Part shown: positions 43,132-52,714 of the stretch, piece after piece | Layout of the letters: each line of letters begins with the position of its first letter | How positions within the stretch are numbered: position 1 is the stretch's first letter | NCBI GenBank assembly: GCA_964622545.1 | Contig: CAZUQM010000001.1 | Span: 310,001-374,000 of the forward strand | Length of the DNA: 64,000 nucleotides | Origin: JAFGLZ01 sp964622545 | GTDB taxonomy: Bacteria; Planctomycetota; Phycisphaerae; UBA1845; JAFGLZ01 | Direction: 5' to 3' | Made by a program: the position numbers and the translations under genes | The notes under the pieces: model-generated | Databases searched by the model: none | Told to the model about the DNA's origin: nothing | Seen by the model: the letters and a program-made list of their open reading frames with translations, nothing else

Positions 43132-43947
43132 CTACTTGTCCGAATCCAGCCGCCTCGACGCCCAGAGGATGCTCCGAGCGATCAGCTTCTGGAAGCCGTC
43201 GACCTTATACGAATCCGGCCAGTGACCCGGCAGGATCGTCACCACACGCCCCTTACCGTACATTCGCGTCCAGACCGACGGATGCCATGCGTCCTTGTCG
43301 ACCTCGCGGGCCCGGGCCAGCACGTGGCAGTCCTTGGCCAGCGGCGTCGACTCGTACAGCTCGCTGACGACCTCGAACGAGGCGTCCAGCGTTCGCGTGA
43401 TCGGGTGCTTGGCGTCCACGGTCTTGACCAGGATCCGGGCCTTCGGCGAGCCGTGCACCGTGAACCGGGCCCCGTGCAGCTCGTGCACCTCGTCCCATTT
43501 CAGGAACGACCAGTAGGACGCGTGCACGGCCACCACGCCGAGCCCGCCGCGGACCAGCTCGAGGAACTTGGCCTTCTGCGCCTCGTTCAGCACGCCCTTG
43601 GTGTACCGCACGCAATGGTCGGCCAGGATGATGTCGAGGTTCTCGAGGCTCGCCTTGTCGAGGAAGCTCCCGTCGCGGACCACCGTCAGCTCGATCGGGA
43701 TGAGCTTCTCCATCGCCGGTTCGAGGACCTTGGGGATCGCGTCGAAGTCGTGGGCATGGCCGCCGACCCAGAGCACGCCCCGCAGCTTCTTGCCGGGGTC
43801 CGTCATCCCGGCCGTCACGGCGTCGGCCTTCTTGTCCGACGAATCCGCCGCCTCGGTCGCCACCGGTACGATCAGCGACGCGACGACCGTCAGCATCGCC
43901 ACCCATCGTCCCGCCGGATTGGCGGACGAGGCTTGAAGCCAGAGCAT
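43132..43947 (-). CDS. Secreted ThuA-domain protein, 271 aa
   Basis: Seen: N-terminal signal or anchor (WVAMLTVVASLIVPVATEA), then a glutamine-amidotransferase-like ThuA fold: GVLWVGGHAHDFDAIPKVLEP, LDIILADHCV, GGLGVVAVHASYWSF and GKGRVVTILPGHWPDSY. Known: ThuA-like proteins occur with oxidoreductases and cytochromes in sugar (trehalose-type) catabolism; the reaction is not settled. GAAGGAGA precedes the ATG. First gene of the operon, 11 nt before the aldo-keto reductase. Confidence 0.85.
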   Translation of the reverse strand: MLWLQASSANPAGRWVAMLTVVASLIVPVATEAADSSDKKADAVTAGMTDPGKKLRGVLWVGGHAHDFDAIPKVLEPAMEKLIPIELTVVRDGSFLDKASLENLDIILADHCVRYTKGVLNEAQKAKFLELVRGGLGVVAVHASYWSFLKWDEVHELHGARFTVHGSPKARILVKTVDAKHPITRTLDASFEVVSELYESTPLAKDCHVLARAREVDKDAWHPSVWTRMYGKGRVVTILPGHWPDSYKVDGFQKLIARSILWASRRLDSDK

Positions 43948-44125
43948 GATTCGGTCTCCTTCGTGTTGGCACGCGATGTGAACGACGCCTCCATCGTCCC
44001 GTCTTCACCGGTCCGATGCAAGCTCTTCGTGTCCCTGGGAGGGCGAGGCACCCGCCGGGCCGAAAACCTTCAACGGCAACGCTTCCTGACGGGCGCGTCT
44101 CCGACGCGCGGCTTCGCTGCAGCAA

Positions 44126-44138
44126 CCGTCTCTGACGG
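44126..44138. repeat. Short REP-type hairpin, degenerate
   Basis: CCGTC-TCT-GACGG within a GC-rich intergenic stretch that also shares the TTCAACGGCA-like phrase with 37.6 kb. Relative of the 23.28-kb hairpin. Confidence 0.35.
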
Positions 44139-44167
44139 CGATGCTGCCCGGGCCTAGTCCCTGGTGG

Positions 44168-45199
44168 CTAACCCCTGCCTCCGACCTCCTGACGTGTCGA
44201 CGTTTTTGCGTTGTGACGTTCGTCCCGCCTTACCCCCCGCGGCTGCAACAGCACCGACATCGCATAGAACACCACGCAGTTGCAGAGGAACACGACCAGG
44301 ATCAGGCTCGACGCGGCCACGCTCTCGTGTCGCGCGATCCCGATCTGACCGAGCAAGACGATGAAGACCGCGTCGCGTGTGCCGGCCCCGGCGACGGTGA
44401 TCGGCACGAAGGAGATGATCGTGGCCACCGCGATGCACGCCGACAGGTACAGGAACGGCACGTCCACGTCGACCGCCCGGGCGCAAAGCCAACCGGCAGC
44501 GAAGTACAACGGCCAGAACGCCAGACTCCACGCCGACAGCACGCCCGCGCGTCGGATCAGCCGGCCGACCGACTGGTGGACCATCTCGTCCCACACCTCC
44601 CCGGCCGCGTCGCGATGCCTCTCGGGCACGAGCCGCAGGGCCAGGCCGCGGATCTGGCCGTGCCGCAGGACGAACACCACGCCCGCCGCGACACCCGCGC
44701 CCATCACGACGTGGGCGATCCAGAGCTGATCGCCGAGGTGCCGGGAGAAATACCCCATGCCGGCGTAGCCGGCCAGGAAGATGAACGCGATGTCGAACAT
44801 CCGGTCGAAGACGTTGTACGCCACCGCGCGACCCAGGCCCAGGCCGCGATCCATCAGCAGCAGGATCTTGACGAAGTCCCCGGCCCGGCCCGGCGTCACC
44901 GCGGCCATCAACATCCCCATGGTGTACATTGAGGCGCTCTCGCGGAAGCGGATGGACACCCCCTGGCCCCGCAGCAGCGTGTGCCACCGGGCGGCCTTGA
45001 GCAGTGCCATCGGGACCGCCAGCGCCAAGGCAACCGCGACCAGGCGCAGGTCGGCCCCGCGAAGCGTCGCCCACACCTCGGCCGGACCGGCCCAACCGAT
45101 CGCCGCCACCACCACGATCGGACCGATCAGCCGCCAGCCGATCGCGCGGCGCCACCCGCCGGCGGCCCGCGCACCTGCCTGGTCGGCCGCTTCGCTCAA
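44168..45199 (-). CDS. Flippase-like / lysylphosphatidylglycerol synthase TM family protein, 343 aa
   Basis: Seen: about eight membrane segments and family patterns LLKAARWHTLLRGQGV, TPGRAGDFVKILLLMDRGLGLGRAVAYNVFDRMFDI and FVPITVAGAGTRDAVFIVLLGQIG, typical of UPF0104/AglD-like proteins. Known: these are thought to move or modify lipid-linked substrates. Start: TTG overlapping the methyltransferase stop (TTGA) fits the operon, while a longer frame to 45481 would overlap that gene by nearly 300 nt. Last gene of a four-gene operon. Confidence 0.75.
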   Translation of the reverse strand: MSEAADQAGARAAGGWRRAIGWRLIGPIVVVAAIGWAGPAEVWATLRGADLRLVAVALALAVPMALLKAARWHTLLRGQGVSIRFRESASMYTMGMLMAAVTPGRAGDFVKILLLMDRGLGLGRAVAYNVFDRMFDIAFIFLAGYAGMGYFSRHLGDQLWIAHVVMGAGVAAGVVFVLRHGQIRGLALRLVPERHRDAAGEVWDEMVHQSVGRLIRRAGVLSAWSLAFWPLYFAAGWLCARAVDVDVPFLYLSACIAVATIISFVPITVAGAGTRDAVFIVLLGQIGIARHESVAASSLILVVFLCNCVVFYAMSVLLQPRGVRRDERHNAKTSTRQEVGGRG

Positions 45200-46074
45200 C
45201 GCCTCGTACCCTTGATCAGGATGGCCCAGCCCTGGCTTCGGATGAGAGGGATCTTGGACAGCACGTTGTCGATCGTCATCAGAGTCGTCGTCGCTACCGA
45301 CTTCATCGGCACGTAGCGGAACACCCCCACCAGATCCGGAAAGCCCACCAGTGGGTAAGCGATGTAGCCGAAGTAGCGCACCGTGTCGATCCGGAAATGC
45401 GGCTCGAGCAGCTCCGTCAACCGGCGCCGGCTGAGGTTCTGATGCTCTTCGCTGAAGTGCTCGCCGCGGTACTTGATCCACCGCGGGATCGTCGAGATCA
45501 GCGACGCGTTCGTGTCGACCAGGACCATCTCGCCGCCGGGCCGCAACACCCGTTGCATCTCGGCCACCGCCAGCTCCGGCTTGGGCAGGTGATGGAGCAG
45601 GCTCCGGGCCAGGACCGTGTCGAAGCTCGCCTCGCGAAGCGGCAGCTCCTGGCTGTTGCCGAGGATGAGTTGATCGTAGCTTTGCGACGCGCGGACCAGC
45701 ATCTCGCTCGAGATGTCCAGCCCCACGAGGCGCTCGGCCGGCACGCGGTCACCCAGCAGGCCCACGCCGCACCCGTTGTCGAGGACGCGCCCGTCGGTGC
45801 TGACCGCCGACAGCATCTGCTCGGTCCACCAGGCGTGATAGCGTGCGGCGTGCGGGTCCTGATAACGCTTGGCCTCGTACTCGACGGCCACGCGGTCCTG
45901 CACGGCGATCTCCTCGGCGAAGTCGATCAGGTCGCCGCCGAGCATTCGCGGGATGTCGTCGATCAGGTCGTAGTGGGCGTGACAGGTCTTACAGTCCAGG
46001 CCGAACTCGGTCTCGACCAGGTCGCCCTTGCAGGCCGTGCAGGCCAGCTCCGGAATGCGTTCCAGCACCGCCAT
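45196..46074 (-). CDS. SAM-dependent methyltransferase with N-terminal Trm112-like zinc ribbon, 292 aa
   Basis: Seen: residues 10-45 hold CTACKGDL and CKTCH, a zinc-ribbon of the Trm112p type. The class I methyltransferase core has VLDNGCGVGLLGDRV (motif I), LVGLDISSEML, SFDTVLARSLLHHLPKPE and RVLRPGGEMVLVD. Substrate unknown; a lipid or glycan is likely from the company of GT2, radical SAM and flippase-like genes. GAGGGGG precedes the ATG, which starts 7 nt after the GT2 stop. Confidence 0.85.
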   Translation of the reverse strand: MAVLERIPELACTACKGDLVETEFGLDCKTCHAHYDLIDDIPRMLGGDLIDFAEEIAVQDRVAVEYEAKRYQDPHAARYHAWWTEQMLSAVSTDGRVLDNGCGVGLLGDRVPAERLVGLDISSEMLVRASQSYDQLILGNSQELPLREASFDTVLARSLLHHLPKPELAVAEMQRVLRPGGEMVLVDTNASLISTIPRWIKYRGEHFSEEHQNLSRRRLTELLEPHFRIDTVRYFGYIAYPLVGFPDLVGVFRYVPMKSVATTTLMTIDNVLSKIPLIRSQGWAILIKGTRR

Positions 46075-46080
46075 GATTGG

Positions 46081-46947
46081 CTAGCCCCCTCGCCGAATGG
46101 CTGCGACTTGATCGGCGAGCAAACCGAAGAACAGGGCCCCCAGTCCCGCGAGCAGGAACAACACCGTCGTGTCGGTGATGTTCCCCGTCGTCAGCACCAT
46201 GAGCAGCGTGTACAGCGTGCCGACGAGCAGCAGGAACGCGCTGAGCGGCGCGAAGACCTTCAGCGGGTTGAACAGCATCGTCACGCGCGAGATCAGCAGC
46301 AGCGTCTTGATCCCGTCCTTGGCGTAGCTGACCCGGCTCTTGCCGCCGCCACGTTGTCGCACCCGGATCGGGATGTACCGCACGTCGCAACTGTCCTTGA
46401 ACATCGCCAGCGTGATCGTCGTCGTCAGCGAGAAGCCGTTCGGCAGAATCGGGAGGAACCGCAGCCCGTGTTCCCGACGCAGCGCGCGGAACCCGCTGTT
46501 GATGTCCGGGATCTCCTGGTCGATCAGGAAGTTCGCCACCGTCGTGAGCACCCACTTGCCGGGCTTGCGATGCGAGACCTGATCCTCCGACGCCCGCTGG
46601 CCGACCACCATGTCCGAGCCGTCCATCGCCTCCACGAGTCGACCCACGTCCTTCGGATCGTGCTGGCCGTCGGCGTCCATGAAGATCACGATCTCACCGC
46701 GGGCCTCGCGCATGCCCCGCTTGAGCGAGCCGCCGTAGCCCAGGTTGATGCGGTTCTGCAGCACACGCGCGCCCGCCTGCTCGGCGATCTCGCCCGTGCC
46801 GTCGGTCGACGCATCGTCGACGACCAGCACCTCGTAGTCCGGGTACAGCTCGCGCAGACGGCGCACGGTCTCGCCGACGGTCTCGGCCTCGTTGTGGGCC
46901 GGCATGATGACCGTGTAGTGTGGGCTATCCGAGGATGCCTCGCTCAT
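46081..46947 (-). CDS. Family 2 glycosyltransferase, dolichyl-phosphate mannosyltransferase-like, 288 aa
   Basis: Seen: HYTVIMPAHNEAETVGETV, VLVVDDASTDGTGE, NLGYGGSLKRGM and the DxD region FMDADGQHDPKD. Two C-terminal membrane helices are in residues about 225-280. Known: such enzymes load a sugar onto a polyprenyl phosphate at the inner membrane. It lacks a GtrA-like domain, so the flippase-like protein downstream could provide transfer across the membrane. Aaggcgag lies before the ATG. Confidence 0.9.
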   Translation of the reverse strand: MSEASSDSPHYTVIMPAHNEAETVGETVRRLRELYPDYEVLVVDDASTDGTGEIAEQAGARVLQNRINLGYGGSLKRGMREARGEIVIFMDADGQHDPKDVGRLVEAMDGSDMVVGQRASEDQVSHRKPGKWVLTTVANFLIDQEIPDINSGFRALRREHGLRFLPILPNGFSLTTTITLAMFKDSCDVRYIPIRVRQRGGGKSRVSYAKDGIKTLLLISRVTMLFNPLKVFAPLSAFLLLVGTLYTLLMVLTTGNITDTTVLFLLAGLGALFFGLLADQVAAIRRGG

Positions 46948-47044
46948 CAGACGCTCGCCTTGCAGACATGCCGTGCGGCCGCCTCACGAAGGTATGGCTT
47001 CGGCACGGCGTGTCGGGTGCGACCCCGCAGCGTGGCCGAGGGGC

Positions 47045-48541
47045 TCAGGCCTTGCCGCCGCCGGCGGTCTCCAGGGCCTGTCGACTCTTGGCGCCCAGCC
47101 GGAACAGCGGCCCCTCCGAACGGATCCACTTCAGATGCGCCGTCCCGGTCGACAGCAGCACCCGCATGTCGTTCCAGCTCCGCACGCCGCGCAGCAGCTT
47201 CCACATCGACGACGGGCGCATGTACCACTCCTTGTAGGCCCGCTTCATCGCGCGAATCGTGTCGTCGTTCGAGAAGTCCGGGTACGACACGATCGCCGAG
47301 TAGTTCTGATCGAAGTCCGACCAGTCGCTCGAGACCAGCCAGCCGTTGGCCTTGGCCATCGCCAGGAACTCCGTGCCCGGATAGGGCGCCCCCACCGCGA
47401 AGTTGACGAGATCGAGCCCCAGCCGTTTCGACAGGTCGATCGTCTCCTGCACCGTCTCGTGCGTCTCGTTCGGCAGGCCGAAGATGAAGTAGCCCCACAC
47501 CTTGATGCCCGCCTCTTTCGTCCACTTCGTCGCCTCGAGAATGTTCTCGACCTTCAGATCCTTCTTCATGCCGTCGAGGACTTGTTGGGCGCCGGACTCG
47601 AACCCGTAGGTGATCATCCAACAACCGGCCTCTTTCATGTGCTTGAGGATGTCCGGGTCCACCTGATCGGCCCGCGCGTTGGCCACCCACCGCATGTTCA
47701 GACCGGCCTTGATCATCCCCTCGCAGATCGCGTGCGCCTGCTTGCGGTTCTGCGTGAAGATGTCCGAGTGGAACATGAAGTTGGTAATGCCGACCCGCTT
47801 GCAGTAGTCGAGCTCCTCCAGGACGTTCTCGGCCGGTCGGAACAGGACCTTGCGCTCCCACTGCACCGGGCTGCGGCAGTAGATGCACCGATACGGACAG
47901 CCGCGGGACGAGATCACGAACGTGTATCGCTTGCCGATGAACGGCAGGTTGTACTTGTCCAGCGGCAGCAGCTCGTGCAGCGGGATCGGCAGGTCGGCCA
48001 GCGACTCCGGGTTCGCCCGGCGCTCGTTCACCTGGACGCGGTCGCCGTCGCGAAACGCGATGCCCGGCACGTCGTCCAGCCCCTTGCCCGCCTCGCGATG
48101 CTCGATCGTCTCGGCAATCGACTCCTCGAAGCCGTTGATGACGGCCACGTCGAGCTCGGGGTACTCGGCGAGCGCGCTGCCGGCCTCGGCCGTCAGATGG
48201 GTGCCGCCGGCCAGCGTCGTGATGCCGAGATCCTTGGCCAGCTTGGCCACGCGCATGTCGTTGTGGAACGTCGACGAGACCACCTGGAAGATGACGTAGC
48301 GCGGCTTGCGGCGCTTCAGCTCGGCCTCGAACCCCGCCCAGTCCATGTCGACCGCGATGCAGTCGACGATGTCCACCGACAGGCCCATCCGCTGGATCGT
48401 CGCGGCGATCGACGCCAACGTGGACTGCGGCCAGATCGTCTTCTCGATGCTGACCCGACCGTGCCGGTCCATATCGCGAATGATGACGACGCCCTTTTCA
48501 AACGAGGGCGGATTCACCAACAGAACATCCACGTCAGACAT
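47045..48541 (-). CDS. B12-binding radical SAM protein, 498 aa
   Basis: Seen: N-terminal cobalamin-binding-like domain (VDVLLVNPPSF, STLASIAATIQRMGLSVDIVD, LAGGTHLTAEA), then the radical-SAM motif SSRGCPYRCIYC at about residue 215, and C-terminal helices. Known: class B radical SAM enzymes methylate unreactive carbons or rearrange substrates with B12. First gene of the operon with GT2, methyltransferase and flippase-like protein, so a lipid or glycan substrate is inferred. AGGGAGAG precedes the ATG. Confidence 0.88.
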   Translation of the reverse strand: MSDVDVLLVNPPSFEKGVVIIRDMDRHGRVSIEKTIWPQSTLASIAATIQRMGLSVDIVDCIAVDMDWAGFEAELKRRKPRYVIFQVVSSTFHNDMRVAKLAKDLGITTLAGGTHLTAEAGSALAEYPELDVAVINGFEESIAETIEHREAGKGLDDVPGIAFRDGDRVQVNERRANPESLADLPIPLHELLPLDKYNLPFIGKRYTFVISSRGCPYRCIYCRSPVQWERKVLFRPAENVLEELDYCKRVGITNFMFHSDIFTQNRKQAHAICEGMIKAGLNMRWVANARADQVDPDILKHMKEAGCWMITYGFESGAQQVLDGMKKDLKVENILEATKWTKEAGIKVWGYFIFGLPNETHETVQETIDLSKRLGLDLVNFAVGAPYPGTEFLAMAKANGWLVSSDWSDFDQNYSAIVSYPDFSNDDTIRAMKRAYKEWYMRPSSMWKLLRGVRSWNDMRVLLSTGTAHLKWIRSEGPLFRLGAKSRQALETAGGGKA

Positions 48542-49082
48542 GAAAAGACTCTCCCTGCCCGAAGGATCGGCCCGAAGGGTGGCTCGTCACGGCCCGCGCC
48601 AGGCTGCGAAACCATCACGATACCAGCTTGCCGCCGGCCCTTCAACGACACGGGCGGCCGAGACGCGACCGTCCACGGGCGTCGCTTTTTTCCCGCGCCC
48701 CGCTGCCTGCGGCGGGGCCCGTCGCCCCGCAAGCTGCTGCTCGAGCCGCGGCATTCATGCCGCGCGGCCGCGCCGGATGAATCCGGCGGCTTGGACAGGT
48801 CGTCGTGATACGTCTGAAATGCAGCACTAGTACCCGACCACACTTGTTTCTGTGGGTTCCGATCAGGAGGGCGAGACGCTTATCAGAGCAGCGACCGTCA
48901 GGGAGCTGTGTTGTTGGAGCGTTTGAACAACAACGCTCCTTCACAGTCGCGTCTCCGACGGCCGCTCCGAAGTTGGGAAACCAACAGATTCATTTGTGTC
49001 GGACTACTAGAGCCGTGGCACGTTGTCAGGAGCTCCTGTATTCGCTGTCTTTCCCGGCCGGGTTGTCATCCATTCCCGGGTC
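48542..49082. other. 541-bp intergenic region with MITE copy 3
   Basis: Between two minus-strand units. It has a GC-rich inverted segment near 48748-48775 (GCCGCGGCAT-TCATGCCGCGCGGC), phrases shared with other intergenic spots (GAGACGCGACCGTC), and the third MITE-like repeat at 48827-49010. The remainder has no recognisable gene. Confidence 0.5.
48827..49010 (-). repeat. MITE-like hairpin repeat, copy 3 (inverted, shorter)
   Basis: 184 bp bounded by CTAG at both ends. Its reverse complement aligns with the copies at 2.0-2.5 kb but lacks about 30 bp near one end. The inner stem is perfect here (GTTGTTG/CAACAAC) where copy 1 has a C:A mismatch, and several outer-stem changes keep pairing. Confidence 0.8.
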
Positions 49083-51395
49083 CTACCCCCCGCCCCCCGC
49101 CGGCTGCCTCTCCCAATCCTCGCCGTACTTCCGCCGCGCGTACGCGCGATACACCGCCGACCGCTTCAACGCCTGGATCGTGCGATACGTTCGGCTCGAC
49201 TTGATCTGTCGCAGCCGGACCAGCGGGTCCGGGTCGCGCAGCCAATCGTCCAACCCCTTGCCGTAGCGGAGCCGCGCCAGCCAACGACACGGCGCCATGC
49301 CCTTGATCCGCATCGCCGTCCGCCAGAGGCGCGAGTTCTCGATGTAGTCCAGCTCGGCCTTGGCCTGTAGCCGCTGGTAGAGCTCATCGTCGACCGTCGA
49401 GGCCTGCGCGCCGGCCGCCAGGGCCGCGCTGCGCATGTGGGCGTCGAAGAACATCGCGTCCTTACGCACCAACGACGACTCCAGCATCGTGCTGAACAGC
49501 TCGCGATGGTGCTCGATCATCTGGCGCACCATCTCGGGCCGCTTGGCCTGCGTCTCGCTCAGCATCGAACCGCCCTCGTGCTTGCGATAGCAGAACAGCG
49601 GCTCGGCCACCCGCCGGCCGTGATAGCCCACCGCCAGGAACGCCAGCCACAGGTCCCAGTCCTCGAACCCGTACACCATGTCCCGTGCGTACCCGCCGAC
49701 CAGATCGAACGCCCGACGCCTCACCACGGCCGTGGCCACGCTCAGGTTCTCCACCGGCAGCCGATACGGATCGTACGGCTCGCACTCCCACGTGCCGTCC
49801 GCGGCCCCGAAGAACCTCGCATGGCAGTAGCAATAGCCCAACGTCGGATCCTCGAGCAGCGGCGCGAGAAGCTTCTCAACGAACGTCGGCTCGATTCGAT
49901 CGTCCGCGTCCAGCGCCACGTAGAACGGGGCGTCCGTCGCCCGCACCCCCGCGTTTCGGGCCGCCGACAGCCCCTGGTTCTCCTGCGAGATCACACGCAC
50001 CCCGTCGGCCCGCATTCGCTCGAGCACCCGCTGCGTCTCCGGATCCGTCGAGCCGTCGTCGACCACCACCATCTCGACGCGTGGGTAGGTCTGCGCTTGA
50101 ACGCTCGCCACCGCCTCGGGCACGTACGCGCCGTGGTTGTAGCACGGGATCACCACAGCCACACGAGGCGACTCGCCGGCCACGATGACCTCCCTCGGAC
50201 ACTGCCAGGGATGGCCCGCGATGGACCTCTCGTATTGGGACTCGATGTTCGCCGCGATCGCGTCCGGCAGGTATTTGTCGATCATCCGCTGCCGGGCCGC
50301 ATCGCCCATCGCGCGACGATCCTCCGGCGGCGCCTGATACAGCCGGATCATCGCATCCGCCAGCGGCTCGACCTCGGCCGACGGCACGATCACCCCGCTG
50401 GCGCCGTCCTCGATCATCTCGGCCATGCCCGAGTTCGTCGTGCCGATCACGCACCGGCCCAGCGACATGGCCTCCAGGCACGTGTTCGGGAAGTTCTCGA
50501 AGTGCGACGGGAAGACGCAGAAGCGCGCCCGAAGGTACCGCTCGATCAACTCCTCCCTCGGGATCGGACCGGGCATGACCACCCGGTCGTGGAGCCGCCC
50601 GGGCAGCTCCCGAAGCAGCACGGCCTTCATCGACGGCTCGGTCGGGCTCAGCACGGTATCGCCGCCGATCATCATCAGCGTCGCGTCCGGGCAGGCGTCG
50701 AGGAACCGCTCGGCCGCGGCGATCAGCGTCCGCACCCCCTTGCGCTCCTCGAGTCGACCGACGTACAACACTTCGTCGCCTGTCTCTCTGGCGGCGCTGC
50801 GATCGACGTCGAGGAAGGTCGGGTCGGCCGGATACGGCGACAGCTCGATCTCGGGGACCCCCGGCACGGCCCGGCGGATCTCGCGGGCCAGCGCCTCGGA
50901 GGGCGAGACCACGCGGTCGGCCATCTGCACGCCCTGGTTCTCGTAGGCCTCGAACACCTGATGCCGCGGACGGCTGGCGTTGTATCGATTCAGGACGACC
51001 ACCGGCGTGTGCAGCCGGATGATCGACACCGGCCGCTCCTCCGGCGCCGTGCTGGCCAGCCACGTGATGCCCTCGCCGCGGTAGTCGCCGAACTCGATCA
51101 GGTCGACCTCGCCCGCATCGGACATCTTGCGGAGCAAAGCCGCCACCGCGTCGGCCCGCGCCTGCCAGTGACGGAGCGTCGCCATCGGCTCGGGACCGTG
51201 CGACGTCGGCAGCGGCAGACGGATGATGTGCACACCCTCGGCGATCTCGCGCTCGGGATACGGCGCCTCGGTGTACGTGATCACCGTCACGTCATGACCA
51301 CGGCGTGCCAACACCCGCGCGATCGCATGCACGAACGTGCCGATGCCCCCGCCGAACCGGGGCGGGTATTCCCAAGAGACGTACACGATCCGCAT
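49083..51395 (-). CDS. Bifunctional glycosyltransferase, GT4 fused to GT2, 770 aa
   Basis: Seen: residues 1-390 are a GT-B enzyme (MRIVYVSWEYPPRFGGGIGTFVHAIARVLARRGHDV, VLYVGRLEERKGVRTLIAAAERF, FPSHFENFPNTCLEAMSLGRCVIGTTNSGMAEMI). Residues about 400-640 are a GT-A family 2 domain (VAVVIPCYNHGAYVPEAVASVQAQTYPRVEMVVVDDGSTDPET and VALDADDRIEP). The C-terminal 130 residues are helical and basic. Known: tandem transferases build two-step repeats of O-antigen or exopolysaccharide. I chose the ATG at 51395, where the GT-B fold begins and GGAG is suitably placed. Confidence 0.88.
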   Translation of the reverse strand: MRIVYVSWEYPPRFGGGIGTFVHAIARVLARRGHDVTVITYTEAPYPEREIAEGVHIIRLPLPTSHGPEPMATLRHWQARADAVAALLRKMSDAGEVDLIEFGDYRGEGITWLASTAPEERPVSIIRLHTPVVVLNRYNASRPRHQVFEAYENQGVQMADRVVSPSEALAREIRRAVPGVPEIELSPYPADPTFLDVDRSAARETGDEVLYVGRLEERKGVRTLIAAAERFLDACPDATLMMIGGDTVLSPTEPSMKAVLLRELPGRLHDRVVMPGPIPREELIERYLRARFCVFPSHFENFPNTCLEAMSLGRCVIGTTNSGMAEMIEDGASGVIVPSAEVEPLADAMIRLYQAPPEDRRAMGDAARQRMIDKYLPDAIAANIESQYERSIAGHPWQCPREVIVAGESPRVAVVIPCYNHGAYVPEAVASVQAQTYPRVEMVVVDDGSTDPETQRVLERMRADGVRVISQENQGLSAARNAGVRATDAPFYVALDADDRIEPTFVEKLLAPLLEDPTLGYCYCHARFFGAADGTWECEPYDPYRLPVENLSVATAVVRRRAFDLVGGYARDMVYGFEDWDLWLAFLAVGYHGRRVAEPLFCYRKHEGGSMLSETQAKRPEMVRQMIEHHRELFSTMLESSLVRKDAMFFDAHMRSAALAAGAQASTVDDELYQRLQAKAELDYIENSRLWRTAMRIKGMAPCRWLARLRYGKGLDDWLRDPDPLVRLRQIKSSRTYRTIQALKRSAVYRAYARRKYGEDWERQPAGGGG

Positions 51396-51509
51396 CAGAC
51401 CGCTCCACTTGCCCGGAGCCGCGCCGGCCGCGCTGTCCGGCGGACGCCACCGGCAAACGCGACAGCATAGCACCCGACACCGGCGGTGTCACTTCGACCC
51501 GACCCGACG

Positions 51510-51538
51510 TTGACGCCTGAGGCACCCACCGATAGCGT
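51510..51538 (+). promoter_or_regulatory. Promoter of the 51.5-kb GT4 gene, leaderless geometry
   Basis: TTGACG, 17 nt, TAGCGT, then 6 nt to the ATG. No Shine-Dalgarno sequence fits in between. Confidence 0.45.
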
Positions 51539-51544
51539 GCCCAC

Positions 51545-52714
51545 ATGACGTCGCGCCCGCACAAGATCGTCGTCAACGACCGCATGCTCCGCGCGGCCAA
51601 GACCGGCGTCGGCCATTACACCGCCCAGCTCCTGGCCTGGCTGCCGCGCGTCGCGCCGGATCTCGACCCGGTGCCGTTTCACGCCCGCCATATCGCGCGA
51701 CGACAGGCGGGCATCGCCACCGACCGGACCGCCCCGGGGGAACCTGCCCGCACCCGATCGTCGCGCCTGCCGTGGACGCTCCGACACCTGCTCCACGTCG
51801 GGTACGGCCTGGCCTTTCGCGCCATCGCCCGCCGCCACGGCTATCAGCTCTACCACGAGCCGAACCACGTGCCCATCCCGTGCCGTTTGCCGACGGTCAC
51901 CACCATTCACGACCTGTCCGTCATCGACCACCCCGAGTGGCACCCGGCAGACCGTCGCGCGTGGTATGCCACGTATTTCGAGCGAGGCCTCCGCCAGAGC
52001 GCGCGCCTCATCACCGTCAGCCGGTTCACCCGCGATGCCTGCGTCGGCAGGCTGAATGTCCCCGCCGACCGGATCGACGTCATCCCCCTGGCCCCCCGCG
52101 AGGTCTTCACCGCCGGCCCGGCACCCGACGAGGTTCGCGAGGACCTGCGTCGCTCGCTGCATCTGCCAGACCGCTTCCTGCTCTTCGTCGGCACCATCGA
52201 GCCCCGCAAGAACCTGCTCACGCTGCTCGAGGCCTACGCCCGGCTCGACGCCAAGACCCGCTCGCATCACCCGCTCGTCATCGTCGGCATGCAGGGCTGG
52301 GGCGACGAGGCCCTCGAGACGCAAGCGCGGCAGCTCGGCATCGAACACACGGTGCACCTCGCCGGCTACCTCACCGACGATCGCCTGGCGCCGCTGTACC
52401 AGATGGCCCACGCGCTGGTCTTTCCCAGCCTCTACGAAGGCTTCGGCCTGCCGCCGCTCGAGGCCATGGCCTGCGGGTGTCCCGTCGTTGCCTCCACCGC
52501 CGCATCCCTGCCGGAGGTCGTCGGCGACGCGGCCTTGACGGGCGAACCGACAGACCCGGCCCAACTCGCCGAGGCCATCGGACGGCTCATCGACGACCAG
52601 GACCTGCGAGCCGACCTGATCGCCAAAGGCCGGCGCCGCGCCGCCGAGTTCTCCTGGCAGCGCACGGCCGAAGCACATGCCGACGTCTACCGCCGGGTGC
52701 TCGGACAAACGTGA
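51545..52714 (+). CDS. Glycosyltransferase family 4 (mannosyltransferase-like), 389 aa
   Basis: Seen: GT-B fold with GVGHYTAQLLAWLPRV, YHEPNHVPIPCRLPTVTTIHDLSVIDHPEWHP, then the GT4 domain FLLFVGTIEPRKNLLTLLEAY and FPSLYEGFGLPPLEAMACGCPVVASTAASLPEVVGDAAL with the EX7E motif. Known: this subgroup resembles mannosyltransferases of O-antigen and capsule assembly. Divergent from the GT4-GT2 fusion, with 149 nt between starts, so the two may serve one glycan. Confidence 0.9.
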   Translation: MTSRPHKIVVNDRMLRAAKTGVGHYTAQLLAWLPRVAPDLDPVPFHARHIARRQAGIATDRTAPGEPARTRSSRLPWTLRHLLHVGYGLAFRAIARRHGYQLYHEPNHVPIPCRLPTVTTIHDLSVIDHPEWHPADRRAWYATYFERGLRQSARLITVSRFTRDACVGRLNVPADRIDVIPLAPREVFTAGPAPDEVREDLRRSLHLPDRFLLFVGTIEPRKNLLTLLEAYARLDAKTRSHHPLVIVGMQGWGDEALETQARQLGIEHTVHLAGYLTDDRLAPLYQMAHALVFPSLYEGFGLPPLEAMACGCPVVASTAASLPEVVGDAALTGEPTDPAQLAEAIGRLIDDQDLRADLIAKGRRRAAEFSWQRTAEAHADVYRRVLGQT

